From Paralvinella palmiformis (taxonomy: Eukaryota; Annelida; Polychaeta; Terebellida; Alvinellidae), in assembly GCA_025642065.1 (NCBI GenBank), contig JAODUP010000445.1:62001-126000 (forward strand): 64,000 nucleotides of DNA, written 5' to 3'. The notes under the pieces were generated by a model. It was not told where the DNA came from, did not search any database, and was given only the letters and a program-made list of their open reading frames with translations. Positions 58,266-64,000 of this stretch are shown here, in pieces. A program made the translations under genes and the position numbers. Positions within the stretch are counted from its first letter, which is position 1. Every line of letters starts with the position of its first letter.

Positions 58266-58660
58266 CTGCCAAATAAGTGAGCTCCGGTGGCCTAGCGGTT
58301 AAGAACTCGGCACTTGGTGCCAACGGTCGCAGGTTCGAACCCCGTAAGAGGTCGAAACTTTTCCAGGGATTAATTTCTCGGCTCACTACATCGTGGGTGG
58401 CTGATCACGTTAAATGGCGCTGCCGTCTCCACTGAATTATTTAAAATAAGTGGGGACGTTAAAAACCCCCTGAGGACGTAAAACACTCTGGCAGTGACCA
58501 CCCTCAGGGTATTTCGGCTCCATCTTTCCGTACTGCTCCCCTGTGAGTGGTGGGGGAGGAGATTTCTCAACCACTCCAACATAGAGGCTGTGCTGATTAA
58601 GCGACAGCCTGGGGATTCTCCCCGAACAACAAAACCAAACCAAACCAAACCTGCCAAATA
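58266..58660 (+). mobile_element. tRNA-derived SINE, family A, full length with 10-bp TSD
   Basis: The best copy, 58276-58650 (375 bp). The tRNA-like head has A box GGTGGCCTAGCGGTTAAG and B box GCAGGTTCGAACCCCG, followed by a body of about 280 bp and a tail AACCAAACCAAACCAAAC. Exact direct repeats CTGCCAAATA lie at 58266-58275 and 58651-58660. No ORF; mobilised by a LINE in trans. Confidence 0.93.
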
Positions 58661-60069
58661 CAGTAATTCAATGTTATAACCTTTATTTCATTTTTTTCTA
58701 ATGGAAAACACATATATTACACGAATGCATATTTAAGCCTTTCAAAAATTGCTATTTTAGTTGACCGTCTTTTATTATCTTAATTTATAATTGTTTTCTC
58801 TGTATGAGACAACTATGTTCATTAATTGTTGCTATGTGGCTGTGTATTATTATTATAATTATCATGGGTTTGCTGGGTTAACCTGGATAACAGGCTATCA
58901 GAATCAGATCTCTATACTACGTACAAAACCACGGGTAATAGATTCACAGCTATGCGTGCCTATATTAAACTGTACGTGAAGACAAAAAGATTTATGGTTA
59001 TTATATTATTTATCAAAGATGACATTAGTTATTTGTGGAATAGTAATTAATATAAATAAAGTAATTTAAATCAAACTAAATAATTCACAGCATACACATA
59101 TTATGATTATTTTACTCACATAAACATTGCTATTGTTATCTTTTATTATTGCTCATACAAATTAAGACCAAGCACAAGGCCGACATATATTCCAATCTAG
59201 AATTAACCGGGATAATTGAAATTATCCACATTAACGATGTCTGGTAAACACTGCCAAAATGTGTGAGAATTGTGTGAATCTTTGCTAGGCTGGAGTTGAG
59301 TCTTCAGTGGACTCCCATAAAAAATAAAATACTTATTTTTAATTAGTTGTTATATATCTGTTTGGCTATTTCAAGCATAAATATAGTATAACTCACATAA
59401 TGATAAGAGTACATGTTTACATAGGTATCTGTGGGATAATCTAGGTGTGAAAAATGCTGGAGATATTAATATATAGATGAGGATGATCAATATGTATGCA
59501 TAATATCTATATACACACGAGCCATTCCATAAAATCCAAAAACTTAGTGCCAATTAATTTCCCATCACAAAACGTTCGTTGCTGTCTTTTATTCACATAC
59601 TTTTACATCACATACAACATATATCATTGTATACATCTATGTAACATTTAAAAAAACATTAAAAACTGTAGAACGCATGAAATTAGCATTCATTACAAAT
59701 ATTATAGCTACAGCGGATGGAATGGTGAGCTATATTTAGGCAAAATACGTTAAAGGTATCATAAATAACAATTTTTTACATGGACATGTCTATATAGCGC
59801 ATTCTTGTTTTAGATCTTAATAATTAATTTACATATAATAAACCTACGAATGTGTCACTTATAACATGACCAAATTGTAGGATTAAACCAATGAAACAAA
59901 ACTAATAAATCCTTGAAAATGAGAAAAACATTCTTGTCTATATAGATCTATGACGTTCCACAATGAAACTAAGTGAGTACCGCGTTTTGAGTAAGGGCAT
60001 GATTAATTAATTAATAGAGTGAGTAATTTTGCTTAGGACGTACAGCTGAAGGGCTACTCCCCGAGGAAA

Positions 60070-60070
<1 letters not shown>
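58661..60070. other. AT-rich sequence, nothing recognised
   Basis: Short open readings only, without conserved motifs or splice-linked exons that I can defend. Confidence 0.6.

Positions 60071-60110
<40 letters not shown>
60071..60110. repeat. (TA)n microsatellite
   Basis: About 20 TA units. Confidence 0.93.
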
Positions 60111-60114
<4 letters not shown>

Positions 60115-60209
60115 TTCTTTACTATATAAGAGTTATTTGGTTAAATACTAGATTTACAACACCATAATAAATCGTAATTATAATAAATAGTATATATGCT
60201 TAGACTTTG

Positions 60210-60362
60210 TAGCGCCTCTGTGGTCTCATGTGTAGAGCGTGGAACTATTTAATCATGGTTATGTTCATGCTGTGTAGGAGGTCGGAGGTTCGAATCCTGA
60301 CAGTGGCGTTATTGTAGGAGATGCTTTTCATCCAACCAGGCCAATTGGAAAGTTTTCTCCAC
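60210..60362 (+). repeat. tRNA-like SINE, family C
   Basis: GCGCCTCTGTGGTCTCATGT then GTAGAGCG (A-box-like) and GGAGGTTCGAATCCTGACAG (B box), followed by TTTTCATCCAACCAGGCC. The A-B spacing of about 65 bp is larger than in a tRNA. The acceptor stem does not pair, so this is not a tRNA gene. Confidence 0.6.
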
Positions 60363-60577
60363 CGAATATACCTTATACATGTATATTGTAAATTCTAAAT
60401 TGATTTAGAATTAGTTTCCGTTGTGAAGTTGTAAATTACAGACCATATGCATGCGTCTTTCTTATTTGAGGTAGCAAACCACGTAAAATACCAAGAATTT
60501 CGGCTATTTTTATATTACATTATTAATCATATAAAGGTTTATCAACAATATTATATATCGCAGTAAGATTGTGAAAC

Positions 60578-60592
60578 CACACACACACGCAT

Positions 60593-60634
<42 letters not shown>
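60578..60634. repeat. (CA)n-(TA)n microsatellite
   Basis: A CA array with a GCAT interruption followed by a TA array. Confidence 0.93.
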
Positions 60635-60640
<6 letters not shown>

Positions 60641-61876
60641 TTCAACAATATTTTTCTGTAAATTTACAGAGGGAAATATACGATAAATCAAATTATATCA
60701 GTTATATTATCCTGACTGTTTAATAGTGTATAAATATTTAATAATGGGCCTAATATATTTGCTGATAGACTTTAATTAAAGTCTATGGCAAGATAATGCA
60801 AAGATATTCGCCCATTATTAAAGTTAATAGAAAATTAGAAGTGATCGTCTTCGTTGCCTAGTTTTTAGTCTAGTGGTGCCACCTGGCGGGGAGGGTGTCA
60901 CCTCTCCTCGTTAATGTTTCAGAGGTTATAATAGTCAGTAAGCTGTGATTGAACATAGAATAACGTATGTACTACTATATCAGAGCTCTAATGGCCTTTA
61001 GTAGCCATTTGTTTATTTTACATATCACTGACGTTATCGTTTTAGAAGTATTTGTAAATAAATAAAATTGGGCGATAATAGAAGGAATGTGGGTTGGTGT
61101 TTCTACGTCACGTCTTAGATCTAGATGTCGTCGTCTGTGAAAAAAACTTGTGCGGGTTTATGTAATAATTTTGATATCGGAAAAATGTGGATTAATTTAA
61201 TTCAGCAACATAGATAATAGAAAATAATATATTTTTCAAATTTAATGGCATGAAGTGATGGACATTGAGCACGTAAATCCGTCGTAATTCATGATGAATG
61301 TGGTCATGTTCGTGATAATGATCACGATCATGATGGGATGAAATACATTAAATAGTATTTAAATACAGACCTTTTCAATCACCTCATACAGTAATATATT
61401 CAACAACAAAATTTAAGTCCAGATACATTTATCGCTTTAAATTATTTGAAAGTAATTAGATCTATAAATAGCTATAAATTTAGTTTTAATTATTCTCTAA
61501 TTTGATTTATTTTACACATTTTGTAGACCATACATTGATACAATGATCACATACATAAAAACAAATGTTGCAGTTTGTATTTGTTTAGCGAAGTGTAACA
61601 CCTATATGTTGTCACTGATTGAAATAAAATAATAATGAAGGAAGAAGATTGTAGATAGTCCAGTGTTTTAATTAATGTACTGTATACAATTTTTTCATAA
61701 GTTCATTAATTTAACCTACATTTAAGTTTAAATCAGCGGATCAGAATTAGCTAATCATTAATTCTCAATATTATTCACAAAGAAAATATAACAATTAACA
61801 TGGTAGTACATGTATATACATTAGACTAACCTAATGTACTGCAGCTTACTGTGTCACCCCAGGGTTTTTAAATCAC

Positions 61877-61977
61877 AAGTTTTAATTCAGACCTTTTAAT
61901 AAATGTTTTAATTCAGACCTTTTAACAAATGTTTTAATTTAAACCTTTTTAATAAAAAATCTTTTAATTCAGACTCA
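61877..61977. repeat. Minisatellite, unit about 27-30 bp
   Basis: TTTTAATTCAGACCTTTTAA followed by (T/C)AAATG recurs about four times with drift. Confidence 0.8.
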
Positions 61978-64000
61978 AAACACCCTTAATAGTCAAGCCA
62001 TTCTTTTTTACATTTCATTCAAAATATTAATAATATAGTAGTACCATGCATATTGTGGTTGTACTAGTAGTAATTGTATTGTTACAATAATATCTTACAT
62101 TGAGATGCAAACTTAGGCTTGAATTATATATGTGTGTAGGTCAGGTGTGTGATGTTCATATTATCCTTTCAAAGTTTAACAATGAGTTAAAGATAATCTT
62201 AACTTTGATTGCTAAGCATGCCTTGAGAGGTGGTCAAAACATAAATATAATAATTAATTACAATTTAGTACAGCCTCACATAGTAATCATTACTTCATAG
62301 TTGTGTGATTACAATTTAGTTATCAAATTGTTTACAATAAGAAATGTTTCAGGTTAATGCATCAAGCCATTTTAGATAAAAAAAATTCAATGTACTTAGG
62401 AATGTATTTGAATGATGTGAATTTACTAAATATCTTGCCCCCATGTCTGAAGCTTAATTATTATGTTAAATGTTGTGTTTAATGTTAAAAATCCAATCTT
62501 AACTGCCTTGCCTTTCATTTTTTATAAACATAGTGCTACTAAAAAAGAAAATTTTGGAATATTTAAAATGACTTGATGCTGATAATATTGCTAAAAAAGT
62601 AAAAGCTTATACCCTAAATTTCAGAACTCATATTTATTTTTATTTTAGTGATCTGTTGTTTTTCATGTACCTCATTAGTCATCTCATTTAAAACCTATGA
62701 AATATACAGTGTTGTGTTATGTTTAATGATTTGGAAGCAGGACTGGTAGATGCCAACATGATTTTATATGTTTAAAAGGAGGTGGTTAATAAATTCCAGA
62801 TGGTATACTGCTTCGAAGAGAGCTTCTAGTTTTATTGTATTCTATATTCATATTTCTGTATCTTATTTCCATCTTGTTATTCTCAGTGAAAGAAATTTAA
62901 CTTAGTATCTATTAAACTATTTTTAAGAAAGATATCTTGAAAACATTATATGTCAATACCCTTTTTGTTGTTTTTATAATTAATTAAAATCTCCTGTCTC
63001 TTCCTTGTTTTGAATTTTTCCTTTGTCTCTGATGAATACCATTATTTAGCTAACTTTGTTAAGCATACAAAAAGCAGTAAAATATTTCTTTAGGCATCAT
63101 TATAGTATACTTTGTTACCTTTTGGAGTTATCTAAAAAGTCAACTTAGATTTAATTGTATATGGAATATTTTTGAATACGATAGCAGCATTGTTATAAGA
63201 TAACATCTGTTACAGTGTGTTTGATGTCTGTTTATTATAACATGAGAACTTCTTCTCAGTTGTGAATTCCTATGGATAAGTCAGTATTTATTGCTTGCCT
63301 TTTTGTTTCAGTTGACTAGATAATTGAACTGATTAGTAGTTGTGTGTTAGGTTAGCCTGCAGACAAAGTGCAATTATTGGGTACAAATTAAGTGATGACT
63401 CGGGGAGGAAAACAACAATTTAGAGTGGGACAGTGAAGCAGAAACCAACCCAACCCTGGATTCAGCATTATGTAGAATATTTTATCCCTTAAGCTAGTAA
63501 AGTCATATTTGTCAAAAGTAGTATATACTGCTTTATTTACAAGTATCCAAATAAAGGGGGTTTTCCGTTGGTCACTGTTTATGTTTTTTATGTGCACCTA
63601 TAAACATACATACTGATTTACACATTTATTAGGCTGCACAAACGTAGACCTCTGATTGCACCTTTTTGACATATTCAGAACTGGTTGTCAGACTGGTAAC
63701 TTTTTTGAAACTGTTTGTATTTTTTAATTAGATTGTAACTCTTATTTTTTTATGATTAAAGTTTGTATGATTATATTGGTTGTAAAAAACATTTAAAAAT
63801 ATTTTTGAAACTGTCCAACCAAAAAGAAATCACGCTGGCAGTAAAGTAACTAAGTGAAATGTATCTGTGGTTGTGAACACTGCATGAAGTATTTTGTCTG
63901 TCACTTTGTTATATTAATTTGAAATTTATATATCCCAAAATGTTCTTTTGATGCTCCTGATGCTAGTATATACTTTAGTACCATTCAAATACCAGAGATG
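61978..64000. other. AT-rich sequence, nothing recognised
   Basis: T-rich on the plus strand with short readings only. It could be the long 3'UTR or an intron of a gene right of the window, but no evidence decides this. Confidence 0.5.

Noticed and set aside
58276..58350. Possible tRNA-Leu or tRNA-Ser gene
   Set aside because: It is the head of a 375-bp SINE present in several copies. No closed cloverleaf.

Overview
This is a eukaryotic nuclear window. It is AT-rich and has many introns, long microsatellites and dense transposable elements. The two well-supported protein genes are animal-type: cytosolic tyrosyl-tRNA synthetase and a myosin VII-type MyTH4-FERM tail. The mobile-element mix (tRNA-derived SINEs, CR1/L2-like and other LINEs, Ty3/gypsy, MULE, hAT-like, TTAA and TA elements) suggests a marine invertebrate, perhaps a mollusc or another lophotrochozoan. 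That placement is inference only.

Layout. 0.2-12.65 kb: ten coding exons of tyrosyl-tRNA synthetase on the minus strand, running off the left edge inside the C-terminal EMAPII-like domain. Its introns hold a TA-flanked DNA element (2.6-3.6 kb), a LINE 3' end (9.0-9.5 kb) and a CR1/L2-like LINE split by a MITE (10.7-12.3 kb). 12.7-26.9 kb: intergenic, with SINEs, a promoter-like GC-rich block near 16.55-16.62 kb, a dispersed duplication of about 3 kb (15.0-18.06 and 19.44-22.78 kb), a broken MULE transposase and a THAP zinc-finger relic. 26.9-27.03 kb: an orphan candidate first exon with an NRF1-like promoter motif. 27.8-29.0 kb: a LINE whose reverse transcriptase is internally deleted but still open.

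30.15-39.61 kb: a minus-strand myosin VII-type MyTH4-FERM gene with thirteen clear exons plus one tentative microexon. One of its introns looks like a textbook AT-AC minor-spliceosome (U12) intron. No motor, IQ or SH3 exons are visible in the 24 kb upstream. Its introns and 3' flank carry copies of a MITE family and a large foldback element with arms of about 285 bp.

40.1-42.3 kb: an internally deleted Ty3/gypsy element. 43.7-49.9 kb: a nested stack in which a minus-strand LINE (endonuclease, RT, RNase H) is split in its endonuclease by a TTAA-flanked transposon of about 3.55 kb. That transposon carries hAT-like transposase remains, which are themselves split by a tRNA-derived SINE with a 14-bp target duplication. 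50-58.7 kb: more SINEs, a second LINE split by a hAT-like element, and a TIR element rich in CCACTGGTGG palindromes. 58.7-64 kb: AT-rich, with one more tRNA-like SINE and a minisatellite, and no recognisable gene.

The two conserved genes are unrelated in function (translation; actin-based tail cargo binding). Most of the remaining sequence is transposon history.
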